Below, one piece after another: positions 16,760 to 24,867 of a DNA stretch of 53,610 bases. Numbering within the stretch: position 1 is the first letter of the stretch; each line of letters starts with the position of its first letter. The notes beneath the pieces were generated by a model. The model was not told the origin of the DNA, searched no databases, and saw only the letters and a program-made list of their open reading frames with translations. Made by a program: the position numbers and the translations under genes. Source of the stretch: Candidatus Gastranaerophilales bacterium (GTDB lineage Bacteria; Cyanobacteriota; Vampirovibrionia; Gastranaerophilales; Gastranaerophilaceae); assembly GCA_944327255.1 (NCBI GenBank), contig CALVHA010000017.1:1-53610 (forward strand), given 5' to 3'.

Positions 16760-17455
16760 TTATTCTTGAGGGAAAATCTTTTTTACTTCATCAAAATATT
16801 TTAGCCCATTAGCATAGTATGCCGCATAAGCAGGTTTTCCTATTTTAATTGCGTCATTATTTGCCTCTGAAGCCACTACTTTTCTAATATAATCTGCAAA
16901 GACGTTACTGTTAGGTTCTTCAAGAGTATAAACCCGTCTATTACCCAATTTAAAACCATCATTATCTTCTGGAAGAGGAATACCTTTTATCAAAGTATAT
17001 TCCTGCCCGCCGTCAGGATTAACTTCATCCTTTATAAGAACGGTTTTCGCCATACAACGGTGAATTAAATTTTTACCTAATGATCTTTTAATGTCCACAA
17101 ACTCAAAATTACTGTCATTCCCGTCTGTACTATAAAATTTTACATCATAGACAACCCCACCAGGTTCTCCAGTTGTTGAAAAATGATCATGTTTTATAAG
17201 TTTTGGTTTCCCAACAGGTGATTGCTCAACAAGTTCAATATCATTTACTCCGGAAACATCTTCAGGAGGATTAACAGCATTAACTTTATTCAAAGGACTC
17301 ATCGCTATCAAAACAGCGACAGGAACAGCCTTTAAAACTCCTGTATTTCTTGAAGAAGGCTCTTGATAACGTTCATCCACTTCACGTTTTTGACCACTAA
17401 ATGCAATACTTTTTGTACTAATTGGTGTAACACTAGATACCGGTTGCAATGCCAT
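16760..17455 (-). CDS. Hypothetical protein with N-terminal FxG motif and hydrophobic segment
   Basis: No family is recognised. The 231-residue protein starts MALQPVSSVTPISTKSIAFSG; a hydrophobic stretch at about 43-58 (LKAVPVAVLIAMSPLN) could be a late signal or membrane anchor. The rest is a soluble, mixed domain with charged loops (FYSTDGNDSNFEFVDIKR, RRVYTLEEPNSNVFADYIRK). AAGGAG precedes the ATG, and an intrinsic terminator follows. The N-terminal AFSG element resembles the NFTG of the unrelated hypothetical at 31541-32086. About 275 bases without a gene separate it from the divergent fba gene, leaving room for two promoters. Confidence 0.75.
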   Translation of the reverse strand: MALQPVSSVTPISTKSIAFSGQKREVDERYQEPSSRNTGVLKAVPVAVLIAMSPLNKVNAVNPPEDVSGVNDIELVEQSPVGKPKLIKHDHFSTTGEPGGVVYDVKFYSTDGNDSNFEFVDIKRSLGKNLIHRCMAKTVLIKDEVNPDGGQEYTLIKGIPLPEDNDGFKLGNRRVYTLEEPNSNVFADYIRKVVASEANNDAIKIGKPAYAAYYANGLKYFDEVKKIFPQE

Positions 17456-17731
17456 AATTCATACTCCTTTATTATTTTATTTTTAATGTTGTAATGATAT
17501 GACAAAACTTTAACAAAATTTTTTTTGCCATATATTTTTAATTCATTTCCCCTATATTTGCATTATAGCAGACGAATTCACCCCATGTAAAAAGGTATAT
17601 ACTATTTTAATAAAAATTTACATTTAGATTTATATTCATATTAAAATCAACCTGAATTGCTTGTATTATGTTTTTGTTTGTTATATTTTACATGGTGTGT
17701 AATATTATTTACAAAAAGAAGGAGAACTCAC

Positions 17732-18691
17732 ATGAGTGAAAGAAAATTAGTTGGAACAGGAGAAATGTTCAAAAAAGCACTCGCAGGCGGTTATGCAATC
17801 GGTGCTTACAACGTTAACAACATGGAAATTTTACAAGGTATTGCAGAAGCTGCTGAAGAAACTCAATCACCTATTATTCTTCAGGTATCTGCCGGTGCTA
17901 GAAAATACGCTAACCAAACTTATTTGATTAAATTGGTAGAAGCTGCATTGGCCACAACTACAGTACCTATCGCTTTACACTTAGACCACGGTGCTGATTT
18001 TGATATTTGTAAAGCTTGTATTGACGGTGGTTTCTCTTCTGTTATGATTGACGGTTCAAGATTCCCGTTGGAAGAAAATATCAAAGTTACTAAACAAGTT
18101 GTTGATTATGCTCACGCTCACGGTGTTTCTGTTGAAGCAGAACTTGGCAAATTAGCTGGCGTTGAAGATGATGTTAAAGTTCACGCTAAAGATTCAACAT
18201 ACACTGATCCTGAAGAAGCTGCTAGATTTGTTAAAGAAACAGGTTGTGACTCTTTGGCAGTTGCAATCGGAACTTCTCACGGGGCTTATAAATTCAAAGG
18301 TGAAGCTAAATTAGACTTTGAAAGATTAGCTGAAATTAAAAAAGCTGTTAACGAAGTTGTTGGATATGATTATCCATTAGTATTACACGGTTCTTCATCA
18401 GTCCCGAAAGAGTTTGTTGCTAAATGTAATAAATACGGCGGTAACTTGCCTGATGCACAAGGTGTACCAGAAGATATGCTTAACTATGCATCTAAACACG
18501 GTGTAGCTAAAATCAATATTGATACAGATTTAAGATTAGCTATGACATCTACTATCAGAGAATTCTTCATTGAACATCCTGAAAAATTCGACCCTAGAGA
18601 ATATATGGGACCTGGTAGAACAGCTGTTAAAGAAATGGTTATGCACAAAATGAGAGATGTTTTAGGTACAGCAGGACATGCTAAAGACTAA
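17732..18691 (+). CDS. fba: Class II fructose-bisphosphate aldolase
   Basis: This zinc enzyme cleaves fructose-1,6-bisphosphate into glyceraldehyde-3-phosphate and DHAP, and works in reverse in gluconeogenesis. HLDHG (catalytic Asp and zinc His), VEAELGKLAG (Glu), GTSHGAYKF (zinc His) and VLHGSSSVP (zinc His) are all present, as is NIDTDLR for DHAP binding. The start at 17732 is chosen because AGAAGGAGAACTCAC precedes it; a longer frame from 17657 would add 25 hydrophobic residues before the family's usual start. The resulting 319 residues are typical. Codon use is strongly biased, as in the pilin gene, which points to high expression. A bidirectional terminator follows. Confidence 0.97.
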   Translation: MSERKLVGTGEMFKKALAGGYAIGAYNVNNMEILQGIAEAAEETQSPIILQVSAGARKYANQTYLIKLVEAALATTTVPIALHLDHGADFDICKACIDGGFSSVMIDGSRFPLEENIKVTKQVVDYAHAHGVSVEAELGKLAGVEDDVKVHAKDSTYTDPEEAARFVKETGCDSLAVAIGTSHGAYKFKGEAKLDFERLAEIKKAVNEVVGYDYPLVLHGSSSVPKEFVAKCNKYGGNLPDAQGVPEDMLNYASKHGVAKINIDTDLRLAMTSTIREFFIEHPEKFDPREYMGPGRTAVKEMVMHKMRDVLGTAGHAKD

Positions 18692-18710
18692 TAACATTCA
18701 TAACTAAGCA

Positions 18711-18747
18711 ATAAAAAAGGAATTGTTTAAAAACAATTCCTTTTTTT
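18711..18747. terminator. Bidirectional terminator between fba and purB
   Basis: GGAATTGTTT and AAACAATTCC form a 10-bp perfect stem, flanked by an A-run on the left and a T-run on the right. It serves the converging fba and purB genes. Confidence 0.9.
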
Positions 18748-20038
18748 ACTCTAAAACTCTTTTATAAATAACGCTTACATTTTTGAGGAATGATTGTTTA
18801 TCAAATATTTCTTCAATTTCTTTTTTAGTTAATCTTGACATTACATCATGATCTTCAAGAAGATTTGCTTTAAAATTTCCGTCATGTTCAAAAGCTTCAA
18901 GAGCATTTCTTTGAACCACGCGATATGCCTCTTCTCTTGTCAGTCCTTTTTCTACAAGTTTTAATAAAACTCTTTGCGAGAAAACAATTCCCCCGAATTT
19001 ATCCGTATTTTTCAACATATTATCTTCATGCACGACAAGATTTTCAATAATATTGTTGAATCTTGCAAGCATAAAATCAACAAGAGTGAGACTGTCCGGA
19101 AAAATAATTCTCTCAGCAGAACTGTGAGAGATATCTCTTTCATGCCAGAGGGGTATATTTTCCAGCGCAACCATTGAATTAGCCCTAACAACACGTGCAA
19201 GCCCGCAAAGATTTTCGCTTAGAACAGGGTTTTTCTTATGAGGCATCGCAGAAGACCCCTTTTGGTTCTGACCAAAACCTTCTTCTACTTCCAGAACCTC
19301 AGTTCTTTGGAGGTGGCGAATTTCAGTTGCGAATTGCTCTATTACAGATGCAATCATAGCAAGAGATTGCATAAAGTATGCATGATAATCTCTTGAGATA
19401 ATTTGAGTTGATATTTTTACAGGCTTCAGCCCCAAGTTCGCACAGGTAATTTCCTCAATTTCAGGAGGGATATTACTATAAGTTCCGACAGGACCTGAAA
19501 TTTGCCCTACACGTATTTGTTCGAGAGCATTTGCAAAATTACTTCTTTGACGTTTCAATATATCAATCCAGTAACAAACTTTCAATCCAAACGTCATAAT
19601 TTCAGCATGAACACCATGAGAACGACCTATACAAAGTGTATTTGTATGTTTTTCCGCTAATTTTTTTAAAGAATTAATAACATCATTAAGATCGTTAAGA
19701 ATAATTTTTCCGCTATCCTGAATTTGGAGTGAAAAAGCAGTATCGATAACATCGGAACTAGTCATTCCAACGTGCATATATTTCGCTAAATCCCCCAGAC
19801 TTTCATTAACATTTGTGAGGAAGGCAATCACATCATGTCGTACTTCACGTTCAATCTCTTCAATTCGTTGAACATCAAACTTTGCATTATTTTTCAATTG
19901 TTCAATATCTTTTTCAGGGAATTTACCTATTTGAACGTATGCATCACACACAGCAGTTTCAACATTCAAATAATAAGAAAACTTAGACTGCTGTGACCAT
20001 ATATTTTTAATTTCATCTCGAGAATATCTATCTATCAT
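18746..20038 (-). CDS. purB: Adenylosuccinate lyase
   Basis: PurB catalyses two beta-eliminations that release fumarate in purine synthesis: SAICAR to AICAR and adenylosuccinate to AMP. The 430-residue length fits the short PurB class. GSSAMPHKKNP is the fumarase/lyase superfamily signature; MHVGMTSSDVIDTA and GRSHGVHAEIMTFG are the other two conserved regions with catalytic His. The ATG has no recognisable ribosome-binding site. It lies inside a perfect 35-base palindrome (20036-20070), which is the most unusual thing about the gene and may control translation or transcription. Confidence 0.97.
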   Translation of the reverse strand: MIDRYSRDEIKNIWSQQSKFSYYLNVETAVCDAYVQIGKFPEKDIEQLKNNAKFDVQRIEEIEREVRHDVIAFLTNVNESLGDLAKYMHVGMTSSDVIDTAFSLQIQDSGKIILNDLNDVINSLKKLAEKHTNTLCIGRSHGVHAEIMTFGLKVCYWIDILKRQRSNFANALEQIRVGQISGPVGTYSNIPPEIEEITCANLGLKPVKISTQIISRDYHAYFMQSLAMIASVIEQFATEIRHLQRTEVLEVEEGFGQNQKGSSAMPHKKNPVLSENLCGLARVVRANSMVALENIPLWHERDISHSSAERIIFPDSLTLVDFMLARFNNIIENLVVHEDNMLKNTDKFGGIVFSQRVLLKLVEKGLTREEAYRVVQRNALEAFEHDGNFKANLLEDHDVMSRLTKKEIEEIFDKQSFLKNVSVIYKRVLE

Positions 20039-20070
20039 AATTAAAATTTTATCATAAAATTTTAATTATG
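20036..20070. repeat. Perfect 35-bp palindrome covering the purB start codon
   Basis: Two 17-base arms are exact reverse complements around the single base C20053. The left end CAT is the complement of the purB ATG; the right end is ATG. The arms contain only A and T apart from their outermost base pair. The sequence occupies the place of the ribosome-binding site. It could be a repressor operator or, in RNA, a hairpin hiding the start codon. Confidence 0.85.
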
Positions 20071-20082
20071 TAAACTTAAGTT

Positions 20083-21861
20083 TTATGCAGAATACATTTT
20101 CAGAGTTCTTTCCAAATTCTTAGAAATTACTGATTTAACAGAGTCATATTCTGTTTGTAGCGCACTATGCTCTGTATCAAGAAGTTTTAACATATTATCA
20201 TATTGTTTATCTTTTGCTTCAATATCTTTCGTTTTTGCCTGATATTCTGCTTCTGCTTTTGTAATTGCAGCTTCATTTGTCTGTTCGGAGATATCCAACG
20301 CATTTGTGTAGATTATAGAAGCCCACTCTGCATCTTCAAGTCCGGTTCCTTCTTCTGTAGGGTTTGCATAATTTACGCGCTCTAAAGTAATTTGACCTGT
20401 TTCAAGTGCATATTGAAGCCATTCTGCACTATTCATGAGACCATCTTCCAATACATCCCAGCGCGGGCCGGTTGTATCGGTTGTTGTAACAATAATCTCA
20501 CCGTTTTCCTCAGAGACATCTATTGTCGTATCAGTTTTAGTTCCGTCTTTTTCATCACTCGGACCATTCATTCTGTGCCACAAGTTTACATACCATTGGG
20601 CTTTATCTTTATCATTGTACTCATATATTTTTTCTTCAATAGTTGCAGGAATATCTTCCATAATTGGTTCTTCAGACTTCCATTTATTCAAATCTTCATC
20701 ATATAAATCCTGATTAAATATTTTCTCAGTAAATGCAAGACTCATATCTTCCTGGAATGTTTTTATCATATCAATTAATGTTGTATTATAATCAATACCT
20801 AAAGTACCAGAATTTTCTACAGCATAGTATAAGTCAATACACTTTTGATAAAGCGTTTTTTGCTCTATTCCTGTAATATTCCCTGCACCGTCATAAGTAT
20901 AACAATAGTTACTTAAAAGCTGTTGAACTTCTGTAGGGGTTGTACCATTCGCAAGAGCTTCTTGCAAGTAATAATCACTTATTAATTTTTCTGCTTCTGT
21001 TGCGGTTGCCAAATCTAAATTTTCTGACGGATGTTCTGCAGCATATACTGTTTGCCCTTTCCAACCATCCCGTATGGCATCAGACACAGGTACCATCCCT
21101 TCACTGGCATTAATACCAGAAGAAAGTGTTGAACCATGAATTGCGGAACCTGAAATTTGAAAGGCGTCAATAGTTATTGTACTTCCAGTTGTAGTCGTTT
21201 TTGTTATAGGATAAAGAATAGGGTTTCCATAGTTCCCATCCGTTTTCAAGTCAATCATATGCGCAAGTACGTGTAGATAACAGCCGCTACCCCCATTAAG
21301 CGCATTGTTAAAACAGCTTTCTGACGCTTCTTTAAATATATTATATAGCTCAGAATCAGTACTTGAGCTTTCTGTCCAATATTTTTCTTCAGTTGGATCA
21401 GGTTTTTGACTTTTCCAGTCCTCATATTTTTCTTGCCATTCTCCGTAAGCCTTTTCATACTCAGGATTTTCTATTATTTGAGTTTCACCCGTATCTATAG
21501 CTTCTATGCCGTACTTTTCCAAAAATTCATTAATATTTGCACTATCTGTGTAATTTTTTCCATCAAGCTCGGAGACAAGAATTTGCCCCTTGTTATTAAT
21601 TAAACCATATTGATTTTTTAACGGAGCGTAAGTGGACAATTGAGCCCCTGTTAAATCAACATAAGATTTATTGCCATCCAAGTCATATGTTGTATAGATT
21701 AATTCAGTTGAATTTAGAGCATCAATATATTCTTTACTTGCAGCTGTTGTTTGATTTGCAAGAGCCATTTTGGCGCTTGTAATCGTTTGAGAACGCAATT
21801 CATTATCAGACAACCTTGCGGTTATACTTAATAATTTAGCCTGTGATGCTGATAAACCCAT
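20083..21861 (-). CDS. Lineage-specific protein with conserved helical ends
   Basis: The function is unknown for these 592 residues. The N-terminal helix (MGLSASQAKLLSITARLSDN, continuing ELRSQ) and the C-terminal coiled coil (from KDKQYDNMLKLLDTEHSALQ to the end) bracket a long variable centre rich in Tyr, Asp, Glu and Thr. There is no classical signal peptide or membrane segment. The plan of conserved helical ends around a variable middle recalls flagellin-like and other axial proteins, but no homology is claimed. I have seen the SASQA..L..TARLSDNE.RSQ opening as recurrent in Gastranaerophilales-type genomes; that is recollection, not a search. AAAGGAATT precedes the ATG by about ten bases. 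It lies upstream of purB on the same strand, separated by the palindrome. Confidence 0.8.
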   Translation of the reverse strand: MGLSASQAKLLSITARLSDNELRSQTITSAKMALANQTTAASKEYIDALNSTELIYTTYDLDGNKSYVDLTGAQLSTYAPLKNQYGLINNKGQILVSELDGKNYTDSANINEFLEKYGIEAIDTGETQIIENPEYEKAYGEWQEKYEDWKSQKPDPTEEKYWTESSSTDSELYNIFKEASESCFNNALNGGSGCYLHVLAHMIDLKTDGNYGNPILYPITKTTTTGSTITIDAFQISGSAIHGSTLSSGINASEGMVPVSDAIRDGWKGQTVYAAEHPSENLDLATATEAEKLISDYYLQEALANGTTPTEVQQLLSNYCYTYDGAGNITGIEQKTLYQKCIDLYYAVENSGTLGIDYNTTLIDMIKTFQEDMSLAFTEKIFNQDLYDEDLNKWKSEEPIMEDIPATIEEKIYEYNDKDKAQWYVNLWHRMNGPSDEKDGTKTDTTIDVSEENGEIIVTTTDTTGPRWDVLEDGLMNSAEWLQYALETGQITLERVNYANPTEEGTGLEDAEWASIIYTNALDISEQTNEAAITKAEAEYQAKTKDIEAKDKQYDNMLKLLDTEHSALQTEYDSVKSVISKNLERTLKMYSA

Positions 21862-21962
21862 GTTTAATCAAAATTCCTTTCTTCTCAATATGAATGACGT
21901 CTCAATTAAGGAATTTCTTTAACTATCTTTACAAAACTTTACAATAAAAGACATTGAGCATA

Positions 21963-22949
21963 TTATTTTTTTATAGGCAAATAAGATTGCGGATAATTAT
22001 AATCTTCTTTAAAACCAATATGCCTATACATCTTTAGAGCTTGAAAATTATTTGTTTCTGTTGTCGTATTAACTTCACTAATAGGATATACACTCTCTTC
22101 ACCCATGTCAATAAGTTTTTCAACTGACTTTTTAAGCATATGCTTAGACAGTCCTTTACCCTGATGCTCTTTTCTTAAGCCAAATATAGGAATATTTGCA
22201 ATACTTCCCCCAGTTAAATTCATAAGACATAACCCTACAGGTTCCCCATCATAAAGAAGGACAGTAGTTGCCTCAGGCAAAAATTTTGCATATACATCAC
22301 TGGTAATTTTTGTCATAATATCTCTAACACCTTCATCCGAATTAAATCTCGGATCAAAAAGAGCATCAGCACTGCTGTTAAATGCTTCTTTAATAATTTC
22401 AACAGCATATCCATAATATTCATCATTCCATTCAACCATACTATAGCCTTCAGGAAGTTGCTCTAACTCAAGCATTTCAAGAATCTCTCTTGAATTGGTT
22501 CCATGCATCATAAATCTTAAAACCACAATTCCTATAAATTTAAACCCAAATTGTGCAACTTCATTGATTAAGACTTTTTGATTTCCAAGCATAGGGTAGC
22601 AAACAACCATATTTTGTCGTTCTTGCTTTGTTTCTGCCATAAATTCTTCTATTAAATAACGGCTTCTTTCCTGAGCATTCTCCATCTTATAAGAGTGTAT
22701 TATATTCAATTCAATAGCTTCTGATATAGAAGTTGTATAAATCAAAAATGCCGTCGGAAGTGTATTCTCAAAAAGGACTATACATCTTATCAAGTCTTTT
22801 TCTATAGCATTTATAAAACCCTTATAATCTAAAGGTTCAAGCTCAAATTTATATTCTTCAATGGCTCTGTCTTTGAAATCGTTATAAATTGCCTCAAAGG
22901 ATGAGTAATCTTCGCGTCGTATTAACCTTGCCTCAAAAACAGTTTTCAT
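21963..22949 (-). CDS. GNAT-family N-acetyltransferase (tandem-domain)
   Basis: The 328-residue protein looks like two GNAT folds. The C-terminal one carries the acetyl-CoA loop: IFGLRKEHQGKGLSKHMLKK (Q/R-x-x-G-x-G/A type), followed by VNTTTETNNFQALKMYRHIG, the typical helix and the final GF element. The N-terminal half (LIRREDYSSFEAIYNDF...) has a degenerate acetyl-CoA site. The acceptor substrate is unknown. AAGGGAAAA precedes the ATG. It follows ribBA by 30 bases on the same strand, so it is probably the last gene of ribE > ribBA > GNAT; whether it acts on a flavin-related substrate is not shown. Confidence 0.85.
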   Translation of the reverse strand: MKTVFEARLIRREDYSSFEAIYNDFKDRAIEEYKFELEPLDYKGFINAIEKDLIRCIVLFENTLPTAFLIYTTSISEAIELNIIHSYKMENAQERSRYLIEEFMAETKQERQNMVVCYPMLGNQKVLINEVAQFGFKFIGIVVLRFMMHGTNSREILEMLELEQLPEGYSMVEWNDEYYGYAVEIIKEAFNSSADALFDPRFNSDEGVRDIMTKITSDVYAKFLPEATTVLLYDGEPVGLCLMNLTGGSIANIPIFGLRKEHQGKGLSKHMLKKSVEKLIDMGEESVYPISEVNTTTETNNFQALKMYRHIGFKEDYNYPQSYLPIKK

Positions 22950-22979
22950 ATATATTTTCCCTTATTTCCTTTTCCAACA

Positions 22980-24188
22980 TTATAACATATGGTGCATTTT
23001 ATCTTTTTTAGTATCAAGATAAAATTTGTTATATGTCGTAACTTCCGATTCTACTTTTACTATATCATTTACAGTTAACCCGTAACCCTTCAAACCTATG
23101 ATTTTTTTCGGATTATTTGTAATGAGATTAAATTTATTATATCCTATATCACGAATAATTTGAGCTCCTATTCCATAGTCTCTCAAATCAGCTTTAAAAC
23201 CTAAAGAAATATTTGCTTGAATAGTATCCTGCCCTTCTTCCTGAAGTTTATACGCTTTAATTTTGTTAATAAGTCCGATCCCTCTGCCTTCGTGACCGCG
23301 CATATAAATCACGGCTCCTTTACCATAGTCTTCAATCATCTTCATCGCACCATGTAATTGAGAATTACAATCACATTTCAGGCTGTGAAATATATCCCCG
23401 GTAAGACATTCACTGTGAACTCTAACAAGCGGAATTTTATCGGACCCATCATCTTTTACAAGCGCAACGTGTTCTTGTCCGGTAAGTTTATTTATGTATC
23501 CGTATATTTTAAAGTGTCCGTATTTTGTAGGCAAATCTGCTTCTGCCTCTCTGGATATTAATTTTTCTGATTTTAAACGGTATGCAATTAATTCTGCAAC
23601 AGAAATAAATTTTATACCGTGTTCGTTTGCAAACTCTCTAAGGTAGTCCCTTCTTGCCATATGACCATCTTTAGTCATAATCTCACACATCGGACCGGCA
23701 GGTATGTGACCGCATAATCTTGCCAAATCGACAACTGCTTCTGTATGCCCAGTCCTTTGAAGGACCCCGCCCTTTCTTGCAACACAAGGGAAAAGGTGAC
23801 CTGGTCGTCTAAGATCTGATGGGACGGCATCTGGAGCTAATGCAACTTCTATTGTTTTTGCTCTGTCGTAAGCTGAAATTCCTGTTGTTACACCAAATTT
23901 TTCATCAGCATCAATACTTACAGTAAAGGCTGTTTTCATACTTTCGCTATTTTGTTCTACCATTTGTGGGAGTTCAAGTTTCTCTGCAATTTCGTTTGAA
24001 ATAGCCAGACAAACAAGTCCACCAGCTTCTCTTGCCATAAAATTAATGATATCAGGAGTAACCATTTGACCAGAACAGATTAAGTCTCCTTCATTTTCAC
24101 GATCCTCATCGTCTGCAACGATTAACATTTTCCCGTTTTTGAAGTCTTCAAGAGCTTCTTCTATATTATCAAATTTAAAATTATCCAT
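22980..24188 (-). CDS. ribBA: Bifunctional DHBP synthase / GTP cyclohydrolase II
   Basis: Two early riboflavin enzymes are fused. Residues 1-205 are 3,4-dihydroxy-2-butanone-4-phosphate synthase with VADDEDRENEGDL (metal-binding Glu) and RTGHTEAVVDLARL. Residues 206-402 are GTP cyclohydrolase II with zinc ligands CLTGDIFHSLKCDC and the GTP-binding MRGHEGRGIGLINK. The 402-residue length is standard. Its ATG overlaps the ribE stop codon by one base, so the two are coupled. No FMN riboswitch is visible before ribE. ribD and ribH are not in this window. Confidence 0.97.
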   Translation of the reverse strand: MDNFKFDNIEEALEDFKNGKMLIVADDEDRENEGDLICSGQMVTPDIINFMAREAGGLVCLAISNEIAEKLELPQMVEQNSESMKTAFTVSIDADEKFGVTTGISAYDRAKTIEVALAPDAVPSDLRRPGHLFPCVARKGGVLQRTGHTEAVVDLARLCGHIPAGPMCEIMTKDGHMARRDYLREFANEHGIKFISVAELIAYRLKSEKLISREAEADLPTKYGHFKIYGYINKLTGQEHVALVKDDGSDKIPLVRVHSECLTGDIFHSLKCDCNSQLHGAMKMIEDYGKGAVIYMRGHEGRGIGLINKIKAYKLQEEGQDTIQANISLGFKADLRDYGIGAQIIRDIGYNKFNLITNNPKKIIGLKGYGLTVNDIVKVESEVTTYNKFYLDTKKDKMHHML

Positions 24189-24829
24189 TACACAAACCCA
24201 TTTTCTTTCAAAAATTCTTCATTTATTGTGTTAATATTATTATCCACTAATAAAAATTTTTCAATGTATTTTCCTATAATATCTGTTTCAATATTTACAA
24301 TATCGTCAGGTTTTAAACAATTTAAGACCGTATTGGCGTAAGTATGAGGAATAACTGCAATCTTAACAATATTTCTTTCGATATCAGCGACTGTTAAACT
24401 TACACCGTTTATCGCAATAGAACCCTTCTGCACAATATATTTGGTTTTATTATAAGGAATTTCAAATGTTAAGTTATAAAAATCCGATAATTTTTCGGAT
24501 TTCAAAAATTTTCCCGTACAATCAATATGCCCCTGCACAATATGTCCGCCCATTCGTGTTGATGGAGTAATGGCACGCTCAAGGTTTACGTTATCACCAG
24601 ATTTTAATTTATTGAAATTTGTAACATTTAAAGTTTCGTCACTCACATCTGCAGTAAATGAGCAGTTGTCAAACCTAACAATAGTCTGACAGCATCCGTT
24701 AATCGAAATACTATCACCAATTTTTGCATCTGAAAGCACCTTTTGACATTCAATTTGAATTACTGCCCCTTTGCTATGATGTGTAAAAGATTTTACTTTT
24801 CCTAATTCTTCTATAATTCCTGTGAACAT
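24188..24829 (-). CDS. ribE: Riboflavin synthase, alpha subunit
   Basis: The enzyme dismutates two 6,7-dimethyl-8-ribityllumazine molecules into riboflavin. Two lumazine-binding repeats are visible: MFTGIIEELGKV (start) and MGGHIVQGHIDCTGKF (about 93-108). GSIAINGVSLTV is the second conserved strand. The 213-residue length is normal. The start lies only 38 bases from the ATG of the divergent TPR gene, so its own promoter must overlap that gene's beginning. The gene symbol ribC is used for the same protein in some organisms. Confidence 0.96.
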   Translation of the reverse strand: MFTGIIEELGKVKSFTHHSKGAVIQIECQKVLSDAKIGDSISINGCCQTIVRFDNCSFTADVSDETLNVTNFNKLKSGDNVNLERAITPSTRMGGHIVQGHIDCTGKFLKSEKLSDFYNLTFEIPYNKTKYIVQKGSIAINGVSLTVADIERNIVKIAVIPHTYANTVLNCLKPDDIVNIETDIIGKYIEKFLLVDNNINTINEEFLKENGFV

Positions 24830-24831
24830 AT

Positions 24832-24861
24832 TTGTATTCTACCACAAAAATATGTTATAAT
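24832..24861 (+). promoter_or_regulatory. Sigma-70-type promoter for the TPR/glycosyltransferase gene
   Basis: TTGTAT (24832-24837), an 18-base spacer and TATAAT (24856-24861) are present. The expected transcription start coincides with the ATG at 24868, so the mRNA would have no leader. Confidence 0.6.
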
Positions 24862-24867
24862 CAGTTT

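Noticed and set aside
17657..17731. Longer start of the aldolase with a hydrophobic N-terminus
   Set aside because: It has no ribosome-binding site, whereas AAGGAG precedes the ATG at 17732, which gives the standard protein start.
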